DNA from: Hevea brasiliensis
Lineage: Eukaryota; Streptophyta; Magnoliopsida; Malpighiales; Euphorbiaceae
Length of the DNA: 64,000 nucleotides
Direction of reading: 5' to 3'
Assembly (NCBI RefSeq): GCF_030052815.1
Contig: NC_079504.1
Coordinates: 87,983,415 to 88,047,414, forward strand
Numbering within the stretch: position 1 is the stretch's first letter; each line of letters begins with the position of its first letter. This document shows positions 21,952-32,752 of this stretch, in pieces. Made by a program: the position numbers and the translations under genes. The notes beneath the pieces are model-generated. The model did no database searches, was not told the DNA's origin, and saw nothing but the letters and a program-made list of their open reading frames with translations.

Positions 21952-22860
21952 TTATCCCAAAAATTTGGGGTCGGCTATATGGATTCGCTTTCTCCACTCT
22001 AAACGATTTTGGGTTAAATCCTTAGAAATATGTAATGCTTCTAGGTCATGTTGTACTACTCTCCTCCAAGTCAATTTAGGTCTACCCCTTTTTTTCTTTC
22101 TATCCTCTAACCTAATGTGCTCTACTTGTCTAATTGGAGCCTCCGTATGTCTACGCTTCACATGACCAAACCACCTTAATCTTTCTTCTCTCAACTTATC
22201 TTCAATTGGCACCACTCCTACCTTTTTTCTAATACTCTCATTACGGACTTTATCTAGTCTAGTATGGCCACTCATCCACCTTAACATTCTTATTTCTGCA
22301 ACTCTTATCTTAGACGCATATGACTCTTTCAGTGCCTAACACTCACTACCATATAACATAGCCGGTCGTATGGTTGTACGGTAAAATTTTCCTTTCAATT
22401 TATTGGGAATCTTACGATCACATAAAACTCCCGTGGCATGTCTCTACTTCAACCATCCGGCTTTAATCCTATGACTAACATCCTCCTCACATCTCCCATC
22501 TACTTGAAGGACAGAGCCTAGATATTTAAAGTGATTACTTTGGGACAGTACAACTCCATTCAAACTAACTCCTTCCCTATCATCCGTTTGGCCTTCATTG
22601 AACTTGCAATGCATGTATTCTGTTTTCGTTCTACTTAACTTAAAACCCTTTGACTCTAGAGTACTTCTCCAAAGCTCTAGCTTTCTATTGACTCCTTCTC
22701 GTGTCTCTTCTATCAGAACAATATCATCCACAAACATCATGCACCAAGGAATACTCTCTTGTATATGTTTCATCAATTCATCTAAAACTAATGTAAAAAG
22801 GTAAGGGCTTATAGCTGATCCTTGGTGTAATCCAATTGAGATAAGAAAATCTCTTGTGTT
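21952..22860 (-). pseudogene. LINE reverse transcriptase C-terminal half and tail
   Basis: Encodes the segment from ISIGLHQGSAISPYLF through the catalytic motif MMFVDDIVL (Ala of the usual FADD replaced by Val) to the thumb (GVVLSQSNHFKYLGSVLQ), then in another frame a C-terminal part (VEDKLREERLRWFGHV-like region near 22170). A stop and frame change lie near 22445. The first half of the RT lies at 24947-25421. Confidence 0.8.
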
Positions 22861-22865
22861 CCCTC

Positions 22866-24941
22866 TAAAGGAGCAGAAGCGTGAAAAATACAAGTTTATA
22901 CCATTGAATTCAAAAATTTTCACCTAGGGTCACATGTATCATGCAAGATTTCTTTTATCTATTTGATTTCAATGATAAACAACATATTAAAACTCTTTTA
23001 ATATGTTTTTGGATCTGTATTTGCCATTTAATATTTTTAAATTAATCAGATTAATTTTAGAACCCTAGATTAAATCAAGAACAAACACACTAACCTCTTG
23101 ATGCACTGCAGTGTATTTGCGCCTTTGAGATGCGTCTTTAGGACACCAGATGTTGTCTCTCTAGCTTGTCCACACCAAGAACACCTATGGCAGCTCTTGA
23201 ACAGCTTCTAAAGCTTTTTCTATTAATTAGAAAATTAAGTTTTGTCTTTTAAGAGATTAAAGATGTAAATAGAACACTAGAAACGATTTCTAGTAATTTT
23301 AATTCAAGAGATTGTTGGTTAATCTCTTTGAATTGATGAGAGATGAAGAAGATGAAAGGGAGAGGTGCTTTGGGGCGGCCACAATGAAACAAATAGCAGC
23401 TAGGTATTTTTCTTTTCATCCTTTCCCTTATATAGCTAGGTCACCACTTAAAACCCTTGCCACATGTCACCTTCTGATTGGCTCTAGGTTTAATTGACCC
23501 AATCACATTGTGCCAAGTGATAAACCTATATTTAATCTTAATTTTAATCATCTTACATGATTAAAAGACATTTGGCAAGCTTATGTGTAGTGCCATGTGT
23601 CACCATCTCATGGTGCCACATGTCACCCTGTGAAATGACCAAAATGCCCCTGTGTCTTAATTTTAAGTTCTTAACCCAAAATAATTATTTCTCTTCTTCT
23701 AATCAATTTATATCAAATATAAATTAATTAATTAATCTCTATTAATTAATTTCTCATTAATTAAATTCATATTTAAACACTTTAAATATAAATTTAACTT
23801 ATACTGTACATCCAATAATCTAGATTTGGTTTCAAGTCATGCTAGGGACTTTGAAATATAATTACAAACCAAACCTATTTAATTAATCAATTAAACTCTT
23901 TAATTAATTAATTAAATTATATTTAGTTAGGTGATTACTTGTGTATGTGTGTGACTTACTAGGCTCATCACTAATTAGCAATGAGATATGATATCAACTC
24001 TTAATATCATCAGAACTCTTTCTTACCATAAATGATTTCTCTAAATCATTTTATGCACCTCATAGACCATGGTTAACACCTAGCATAGCATGCCATGGCC
24101 ACCCAATTAGTAATAAGGTTTACCTTAAACGAATCTATAATCATATGTTACCATGCACTAGAATCTCTCTGTTACAAAATCCCAACTCAAGATGGAGTCA
24201 TGGTTTATGTCAAACTCCATTTGCTATGAATATTATGTTCTCTTTTAATTCCAGTTCTTGATTAAAAAGATTTTTCTCATCAGAAACTCTTTTCTGATTA
24301 AATCTATCTGTCCTGGCCAGGAACTTGAAACATCAAAAACAATTAAATGAATAGATTCCATCTTGATTAACACCTACCTCCATATATAACTAGTAGGAGC
24401 CAACACATGCCCATATATCCATACATAGTATAAGTATGAAAGCAGTATCAAACTCAAACCACCTATATACAAGATAACTGCGCTATCTCAGGTCTAAAGA
24501 TTATATGCACTGATATGATTTATGACAATGCATTGACAAGAGTAAACTCCATGTGCTTGTCATAAGTGTCACTGGTTCAGCCTACTTATCATGTATAAGT
24601 GCCTATCATATTTGTTATACGGCATGAGACTCACCATTCCATCTTATTTATATCTCATATAAATAACTTGGGAACAAACATGAATATAATTTTTCTGGAT
24701 AAGTCATGCCCTTATTATGAAGTATCCTCGATTGTGAACCTATTTATGATACTTTGTACTAGAAATACTGTCACTCATATTCTTAACAACTTAAGAATAA
24801 TATTTCTAACAAAATATCAATGGACCTTTTCTATTACAAATAAATATATTATGTAAACGGAAAAGTGGAAATGCCTTTTTATTAATAAAAACATGTACAA
24901 GATACATACTAAATGATATGCTTTAGGACATACTACTAACA
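22866..24941 (-). mobile_element. 2.1-kb Copia solo LTR inside LINE
   Basis: Minus strand starts TGTTAGTAGTATGTCC and matches the Copia 3' LTR at 51147-53258 over its whole length. CCCTC at 22861-22865 and 24942-24946 is the target duplication. The LTR 3' terminus reads CTCCTTTA where the other copy has CTCCTTCA, a C-to-T change in the conserved CA end. No Copia coding sequence remains here. Confidence 0.85.
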
Positions 24942-24946
24942 CCCTC

Positions 24947-25421
24947 CCAATGTACGCACAATAGTAGTTGCTCCTTCATACATATCTTTCAACACTTGTA
25001 TGTACCTAATAGATACCCTCTTTTGTTCTAACACATTCCATAAGACATCTCTTAGAACACTATCATAAGCTTTCTCCAAATCAATAAAGACTATGTGTAG
25101 ATCTTTCTTCACATCTCTATATTTCTCCATCAAGCTTCTAATGAGAAAGATCTCTTCCATAGTTGAGCGACCGGGCATGAAACCAAATTGATTGAGAGAG
25201 ATAGAAGTATCATGACATAGTCGATGCTCCACAACTCTCTCCCACAATTTCATAGTATGACTCATGAGTTTCATTCCCCTATAGTTTGAGCAACTCTGTA
25301 TGTCTCCCTTATTTTTAAAAATAGGTACTAAAATACTCCTCCTCCATTCATCAGGCATTTTTTTTGAGTTTAGAATCTTATTAAATAATTTAGTTAACCA
25401 TGCCACTCCCATATCTCCCAA
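24947..25421 (-). pseudogene. LINE reverse transcriptase N-terminal half
   Basis: Reads FNKILNSKKMPDEWRRSILV, then GFMPGRSTMEEIFLIR and VFIDLEKAYDSV, the fingers/palm motifs of LINE RT; it is cut within the domain by the Copia solo LTR. A stop separates it from the upstream linker. Confidence 0.85.
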
Positions 25422-25613
25422 AAACTTTCACACTTCAATTGGTATTTCATCGGGTCCACAGGTTTTACTCACTTTCATTCTCTTAAGTGCTTCCTTTACT
25501 TCTAAAGATCTAATCCTTCTAGTATAATTCATATTCTTTTCTATTGTTCTATAGTCTATATTCACGCTATTACCATTTTGACTACTATTAAAGAGATCAT
25601 TAAAATAATTTCT

Positions 25614-26811
25614 CTATCTTTCTTTAATGTCCTCATCTTTCACCAACACTTTTCCTTCTTTATCCTTAATGCATCTAACTTGATTAAGATCTTGACATTT
25701 CCTTTCTCTCCTCCTTGCTAATCTATAAATATCTTTCTCCCCTTCTTTAGTTCCAAGTTTCTCATATAACTTTTCAAAGGCCTGTGCTTTTGCTTGATTA
25801 ACTGCCTTTTTTGCCTCTTTTTTTGCTATCTTGTACTGTTCATATGCCTCATTATTATCACATTTAGGTAATTTCTTATACCATTCTCTTTTTCTCTTCA
25901 CTGCTTTTTGTACTTCCTCATTCCACCACCATCTCTCTTTTGAGGGTGGTTCATGTCCTTTAGACTCTCCAAATACTTTTCTAGCTACTTCTCTAATCTT
26001 TGATGCCATCTGTATCCACATATCATTGGCCTCCATACCTAGCTTCCATACTTCGAACTCAAGAAGCTCATTTTTGAACTTCACTTGCTTTACTCCTTTG
26101 AACTCCCACCACTTTGTTCGAGCTACACTATTTCTTCTGACTTTACGTGAATTGTTCCTAAACTTGATATCCAAGACCACTAACTGATGTTGACTTATTA
26201 AAGCCTTTCCTCGAATGACTTTGCAATCATTGCATAGAGTTATATTTGTCTTCCTGGTTAAAAGGAAGTCGATTTGGCTTCTATGTTGCCCACTTTTGAA
26301 AGTCACTAAATGTGACTCTCTTTTTATAAAGTGGGTGTTTGCTAGTATTAAGTCGTATGCCATAGCAAAATCCAAGATGCTTTTTCCCTCCTCATTTCGA
26401 CTGCCAAAACCAAAACCTCCATGAACATTCTCATAACCTTGTCTATCACTTCCTACATGTCCATTCAAATCTCCACCAATGAAAATATTCTCTTCATTCG
26501 GTATGCTTTGCATTAAATCATTCATATCTTCCTAAAACTTTTGTTTACTCTCACTGTCTAGTCCTATTTGTGGGGCATAAGCACTAACTATATTTATTAT
26601 TTCTCCTTCTAGTACCAGCTTTACTAGTATAATTCTATCTCCTACTCTTTTCACAGCTATTACTGCATCTTTCAATATCCTGTCTCTGATTATGCCTACT
26701 CCGTTTTTGTTTCTCTCCTTTCCGGTAAACCACAGTTTGTACCCTGAATTACCCACTTCCTTACTTTTCTCTCCTACCCATTTAGTCTCCTGAATGCAAG
26801 CAATATTCACC
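25614..26811 (-). pseudogene. LINE AP-endonuclease domain and linker
   Basis: Contains IACIQETKW with the catalytic Glu, then IIRDRILKDAV, IFIGGDLNGHVG with the catalytic Asp and Asn, and ISQHQLVVLDIKF with the catalytic His. An in-frame stop lies at 26529. The preceding start of the domain is at 30213-30300 across the solo LTR. Confidence 0.85.
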
Positions 26812-26816
26812 CTTCT

Positions 26817-29800
26817 TGTAACATCCTGCCTATACGTGTTCTGTATGTTCTATTGCTCCAGTAGTCAAATAACAGTCCAGGCAAGTCAGGATGTCTAGAA
26901 CTACACTTCGGTGATAGTGAACAGACATATAATGATGAAATAAATAAAAAGAAAATACAAGAAAAATCAAACAAAAATGAAAGAGAGAAAATGATGCTAA
27001 GTTAAACGAGCAAGACATGGCTGATGGGTGGCAGACTTTGGGAAGGCCATTGCCGACCCTAGGACCGCGGGGAACCCTCTGAATCTAATTTTGAAACATA
27101 AATAAAGGTTTATTGAAATGTAATTGACACTAGAAATATCAAAGAAAAATTAGTAAATTAGTACAAAGAAAAATGAAAAATCGAGAAACAGACAAAAATC
27201 GGTGTTACCGAAAAATCGGGAATATAACCTGAAGTGGGGTATTTTGGTCATTTAACACCTAGTGTTGCCTTTTGACCTTAATGTCCATTAAGAATAAATG
27301 ATATTGCACTTAGAAAATGTCATGAAAAAAATTAAAATGGGATACAATATGTAAATAGTAAAAGAATGGTGCTAAATGAGCAAATAAGGAAACTTTAACT
27401 AATTAAATATTAAAATGAGCTTAGTGCTCCACTAACTTGAATATTGGGACACTAAAATATGCTTTGGGACAGCAGATTGCACTAATTATCATTTTCATCT
27501 TCAACCTTTAAAGTTTTGGACGAATTGAACTTCCATGGAAGTCCACCATGGCCAAACTCCCTCCATCACCATGCACCATTAATCAAGCCCTCCTTTCTAC
27601 TTAGTTCCTTCATTAAAGCTTGCCTACTCACCTTGGGGAAGATATTGGCAACAAGAAAAACAAGATTTGGTGAAGTTTGAAGGAGGCTCACAAGTGATAA
27701 GTGTCCAAAACCTCTCCCTTGCTTTAGTAAACCTTGTGTTTAGGTTGAGGTGAGTATTTTGGTGAAGAGAAATGAAAGAAATAGTGAGAAATGGACTTGT
27801 CCATTTTTGGCAGCCATGAACCTTTGTTGAGCTTGAGTTATTTTTACTTCTAATGAATGGAAATAAAGGTTGATTAATTTAAATGAAAGTTGTAGTAAGT
27901 TTGTATCTAAGTATATGCATGTAGTGTTTGAATTAAGGGTATGAAATGGAACTTAGATGTCTTGAGCAAACTGCCATATTTGGCAGCCCTTAATAGCATG
28001 AATTTGTGTGTGAACATGTAGTTATTAATGAAATATGCTAAGGTTAAATTGTGGGCAGCAAGTGTAAGTGATATTGAAGTATGATTATGTTAAAGTGTAT
28101 GTGTAATATTGATATTGAGATGTATTAAATTTTGGTGGAAGTGAATGTTGAGTTAATGGTGAATTGTATGCATTGAGCACTTAAATATTCTGCCCAAAAT
28201 TGTTGTTGGAATTGTGTACAATATATATATGGAGGTGTTATTGATTGAATATTGAAGAAATGAGGAGGAGAAGGAATATCAAATTGGAAGTGTATGTGCT
28301 TTGTGCAGGTTGTGTGTGAAGGCAGTACATAAATTAGGCCATAAGTGCCAAACTATGAACCCAATTGGTATGAGGCCAATAGGGGGTGAAACTAGACACC
28401 AAATAGGCCAACTTTCATGTAGAAATGTTGCCAAAATTCTTCCTAAAAACTGACCTTAAAAATTACCAAATCCGGATTAGCAACCTTGCAACTCAGATTT
28501 TTGACCATATGAACAGTAGTCCTTTGGATGACCATAACTCACTCAAAACAGGTCCAATTGACCTGAAATTTTTACCATGGTTAGTTTAGACATAGATCTA
28601 CAATTCTTGTGAAGACACCAAAGCCCAAAAATGGCCAGAACCAAGTAAAATGGCTTGCACAATTTCGGGTACAAAAACTGCCGAACCAAAACTGACCTAA
28701 AATTGACCAAAATTTGCACTAAAGGTGCAATCTGTCCAGCTTTAGTAAATTGACCATATCTTGGTCTATACAACTCAGAATGACCTGAAAATTTGCCTCG
28801 CGTGCAATAAGACATAGAGCTACAATTTTGCTTCTTTGACCAGAAGCTAAAAACCAAGGGAAATAGGACTTTAAGCTAGACCAATCTAGCACACAAAAAT
28901 TGAGAATTTGACATTTTGCATACAATGATGCTTGAAGCATTTTGGCAATGAATGCCAACTTGTAAAAATGGTAAATTGCACTATATTGGCAGCATATTGA
29001 GATATAAATTGTGACATATTGATGCTAGAAACAACTTATCCATATTACCTAAAAAGGTCAACATATGCATTGACTTGTGAATTATATAATAGTTAGTAAA
29101 CTCCAAAAATTGAAGAATTAAACAATTAATTAATAATGTGCCCTAGTTTGCCTAGTTGACTAGTATGGATAGGTTGGCATGCCAATAGGATTCTGACAGC
29201 TGTTTTGTAAATGGCTTTATGCCATACTGTGTTTTTACGGCTTATTATGCAAGATCAGTGACTTTAATAGCCTATGGCTATACATATTGTGTATTTATTT
29301 TTGGCTTATCGCGATTGACTATATGGCTTTTAGCCACGCTATTTGCACACCGGAGACACTTTGTGACCGATGGTGTGACGGCCGAGTACTAGGTACCCGG
29401 TGCGATATATCCGTTTATCCACCGTCAAGATATAGGCTACACGGGCAGTAATTCAAATACTATTAAATTCAAATACCTAAATCCAGTCTACTGACATACA
29501 GCACCACCAAAAATTTGTAAACACTTTATTTACTTTATTTTAGTGTATATTTCTTTATATTTGGCACCACTAAGCAAAATTGCTTAGCGCGTTGCTTTTG
29601 TAACGCGTAGGTATTGGAGATACAGCTGGGGAGCCCAGCAGACCTACGACCGGTGAGACATCAGATCTGCACAGGAGTCCAGAGTCATCTGCACTGCATT
29701 GCATACATGGTAGGACTTAGGATATCTTGTATTTTGTACTTTTGTTGTATATTTGAAATTCAGCCCTGTATTTTGTAATGTTATGAAAGCTCTAAAGTTT

Positions 29801-30212
29801 GTAATATTTTGTACATATTAAATGACATGGAGATTTTCTATATATATTTAAATTATTATGGACTGTATTATGGAACTGTTTAATGACTGTAAAAGTCTAT
29901 TGACTTTACTGAGAAATAGAGACTGTGAAATATTTGAGATTTTGATATCATCATATTAAACTGTTTTCAACAGGTTTGGAAGGACAGTTTGTCCTAAATA
30001 TAGACGGCACCTTGCCAAATTTTTATTACCAATCTTGAAACACTGATTTTATCAAAGTATGACAATAGTATCAGCATGATATGAATATTACATAAAAGAC
30101 TTCTTAAAATCAAATTTAGTTCAAGAAATGAAATAATCACAGACTAGGTGTTCCGGCACGCCGTGTAGCACGTCTTGCTCAGCTATACTGTAGACGGGTG
30201 AGGGGTGTTACA
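26817..30212 (+). mobile_element. 3.4-kb Gypsy solo LTR inside LINE
   Basis: Starts TGTAACATCCTGCC and ends GAGGGGTGTTACA; CTTCT at 26812-26816 and 30213-30217 is the target duplication. It is homologous to the LTR split over 39147-41879 and 45107-45594. The U5-side landmarks CTTATCGC and GACCGATGGTGTGACGG near 29305-29380 recur at 41450-41530. No internal domain is present. Confidence 0.85.
26999..27045 (+). other. 5S rRNA-like block in solo LTR
   Basis: AAGTTAAACGAGC, then CTGATGGGTGGC and TTGGGAAGGCC, about 183 bp from the LTR start. The C-box ACC is changed to GC. Confidence 0.45.
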
Positions 30213-30592
30213 CTTCTCCTTTCCAAGGTATCCATAAGCTCCATTAATTTTTCTGTAAGTGATCCAACATTCCAAGTGCCAACCCTGATCCTCCTCCTAT
30301 CCTGCTCCTTCCTAATTAGTCTCATTCTATGATATCTTCTGTTATGTTCTATGTCTATCTTGTGTTCTATTCCACTATCTGCTCTACTATCTATCCTGTG
30401 GACTAACTTCTTTACCCACACTTGTCCATGATGTGGGAACCCTTGCTCACTTAACACCACACCCAGGCGCCGGCATGGCGCATTGCTTTTGATGAATGCC
30501 TTACACCCTTGCATATTTCTCACTACACTCGAGCTTCGATGTAGCACGTCGTTAGTAGAGGATGCCCCAATGTTTATATCATTTGAATCCAT
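30213..30592 (-). pseudogene. LINE ORF start, upstream of endonuclease
   Basis: Encodes the RTE N-terminal stretch, including RIRVGTWNVGSLTEKLMEL, the first strand of the endonuclease fold. The remainder continues at 26811 beyond the solo LTR. The 5' non-coding part of the LINE extends to 30696. Confidence 0.8.
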
Positions 30593-30706
30593 ATCATAAG
30601 GTGTGACAAAATTTTTACACTGATTGTCACCTACCGCAACCCTCCTCCTTTATCCGGGCTTTGGACCTACTAAGCGCAAACTACTCAGGCGAAGTTAAGG
30701 ATATTA

Positions 30707-31955
30707 TGAAATCAATTTAATTATATTCAAACATATGCCTAAAATTATGGGATTTTATAGCTGAAAGTTGGCTCTTTTGTATAGTTAGAAATCCACTGAT
30801 TAGTCAACTTGTTCTTATATATAAGCTGTAACTTTCTCAAAGAAATATATGGTTGTTCATTCCATCAAACTCATTGCAAAACTTCATATAGATGTACAAG
30901 TATTCCTCTTGAATTAGATTACAAAACAAGTCTACATCTATTTCTCACGTTTCTTGCATAATCTTCAGCACCAATTGCCATCCCTATGGGAAGGTAAGCG
31001 AATGGAAACTGAAGAGTGATTTGCATAATTTGATGTGGTTTCTCTGTATGAATTTCATAGGAATTGGAGGAACTTCCTGCAACGTAAGATTTGCTTGTAC
31101 TGCCTCTTTTATGTGATATAGAAAAACCAGGTATTTTCATCTTAATGGTCCTCTTTTGATGCCATTATTAACATCACATGGCTGATGAAAGGGTAGCTCA
31201 TAATTGAATCCCTTAGAAAGTCCATGATCATGCCATATTTACTGCTTATCCATGAATGCATGAGATGTATGGGAATGTATGCAATTATATGATATATGCA
31301 TGTTAATTGGGTAATGTGCAAAATGAGACCTTAATGGTAATTAGGATGATCATAAAATCTTCTAAACAAATGATTAAGTTGGATATGCTATAATTAAAGT
31401 AATTATAACATGAACCCTCCATTGGGGCAATTATTTTAAGAAATTTTAAATAGTTGCATAAGATGCAATTAATTTAAGAGATTTTCTTAAGAATAATTGT
31501 TAAGCATGAGATGTTATAAATATGTAAATGGTTTGGTGGCCACTATTGGATGCACCTGAGGACATTAAAATTATTTGCATAATTACTGGCTCAATGTGAT
31601 CAACTTAACTAATGCAAGATAAGTCAATAATGGATGTACCTGAGATTTTGAGCATTAGGGGCTAGATCTTTGATTGAACCTCACATGAGATGTGATGGAC
31701 AAGGAGTTGCTCACTTATAGTTTATTGTAATTCCAATAATGGATGTACCTAAGGATGATCAATAGAATTATAAGAATTCAATCACCCACTAGAAATCCAT
31801 CCAACTAGGATTTTCATTTTCTACTTTGAAAGTGTAGGATTCGCTAAGTTAGTGGGAGGACCAATTTGAATAAAAGACCATAATCATTTTGGTTAATTAC
31901 ATGATACATTTACTAATTAATCTGGTTATTTTCTACAGTTAATTTTCTGATAAAA
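30707..31955. other. Sequence between LINE and Copia gag
   Basis: The left part was once contiguous with 21553-21902. From about 31150 onward it is probably Copia leader: it runs without a boundary into gag, and a GGATGYACCTRAG motif recurs at about 31552, 31633 and 31743. A complete 5' Copia LTR matching 51147-53258 is not present, and no primer binding site was found. Confidence 0.35.
30919..31140 (-). pseudogene. Possible gene relic, 73-residue ORF of unknown family
   Basis: The translation MKIPGFSISHKRG... to ...MAIGAEDYARNVRNRCRLVL has balanced, protein-like composition and ends in its own stop, unlike the low-complexity ORFs nearby. I do not recognise it. It could be the last exon of a decayed or captured host gene, or chance. 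Confidence 0.2.
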
Positions 31956-32752
31956 ATGAGCATAGAACAACCACCACCATCCAATATCCTTGCAAGCACA
32001 CTTGATCGCAATAGGTTGACAGGACCTAATCTGTCTGATTGGCTAAAAAATTTGAAACTTGTCCTGAATCTTGAACATATAGGATATGTTCTAGACTCAA
32101 ATGTTCCTGGTCCCTTACCTCCAGAGGCCACTCAAGAGGAACATGAAACTTTGGACCAGTGGAAGGAGCATGATATGAGAGCTACGTGTTACATGCTTGC
32201 TTCCATGAATAATAAGTTATAGAAGCAGCATGAGAACATGCAGAGTGCGAGTGAGATCCTTCTTCATCTATAAGAGTTGTATGGTGAGCACAACAGGAAT
32301 GCTAGGTATGAGATATCTAGACAGCTATTCTGCATGAGGATGTCTGAGGGACAGAATGTTGGGGACCATGTCCACAAGATGATTCGACTGATTGAGCAGT
32401 TGGAATCCACACACGGATTTGATCCTTCAGTCCCTTCCTGAGTCTTTTGGGAATTTTGTGACAAATTTCCATATGACTAAACAGGAATGCACCTTGGCTG
32501 GTTTACTCAACATGCTAGTTATTGCCCAAAAGAATATGCCGGGCAATAAAGGAAAAGAGGTAGCTTTGATTGCATCTTCTTCTACTGGAAAATCCAATAA
32601 GAAGAAGGGCAATAAGAAAAAGAAACCTCAGATTCCTGGTCCTTCCAAGAAAATAGCTATACAGAAAGGGAAAACTAAAGCTGATGGAGGCAAAGGAAAG
32701 TGTTTCCACTGTCAGAAGGATGGGCACTGGAAAAGAAACTTCCCAGAGTATC
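31956..32752 (+). pseudogene. Ty1/Copia gag remnant
   Basis: Begins MSIEQPPPSNILASTLDRNR, with gag-like PNLSDWLKNLKLVL and, in later frames, KMIRLIEQLE and ILQSLPESFGNF. A Lys-rich stretch precedes the zinc knuckle CFHCQKDGHWKRN, whose last Cys is Phe. Several stops and a frameshift (32222, 32270, near 32400) break it. After the knuckle the sequence switches abruptly to a Gypsy LTR at 32753. The matching RT and RNase H lie at 49782-51120. Confidence 0.85.

Larger units (their letters stand above)
21913..30696 (-). mobile_element. RTE-type LINE, nearly full length, twice interrupted
   Basis: Three minus-strand pieces (30696-30213, 26811-24947, 22860-21913) add up to about 3.3 kb, the size of a plant RTE LINE. 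AAGGATATTA at 21903-21912 and 30697-30706 is a 10-bp target duplication. The 3' end carries the RTE-like short TTGAGTTGA-type tail (21915-21945). Two solo LTRs account for the gaps (22866-24941 and 26817-30212). Frameshifts and stops show that the LINE itself is inactive. Confidence 0.85.

Noticed and set aside
23312..23497. Small ORF with possible 5' leader inside the Copia solo LTR
   Set aside because: Not conserved in the sister LTR at 51147-53258 and has no protein features.
25831..26424. Plus-strand ORFs opposite the LINE endonuclease
   Set aside because: Antisense shadows; the minus strand carries all conserved endonuclease motifs.
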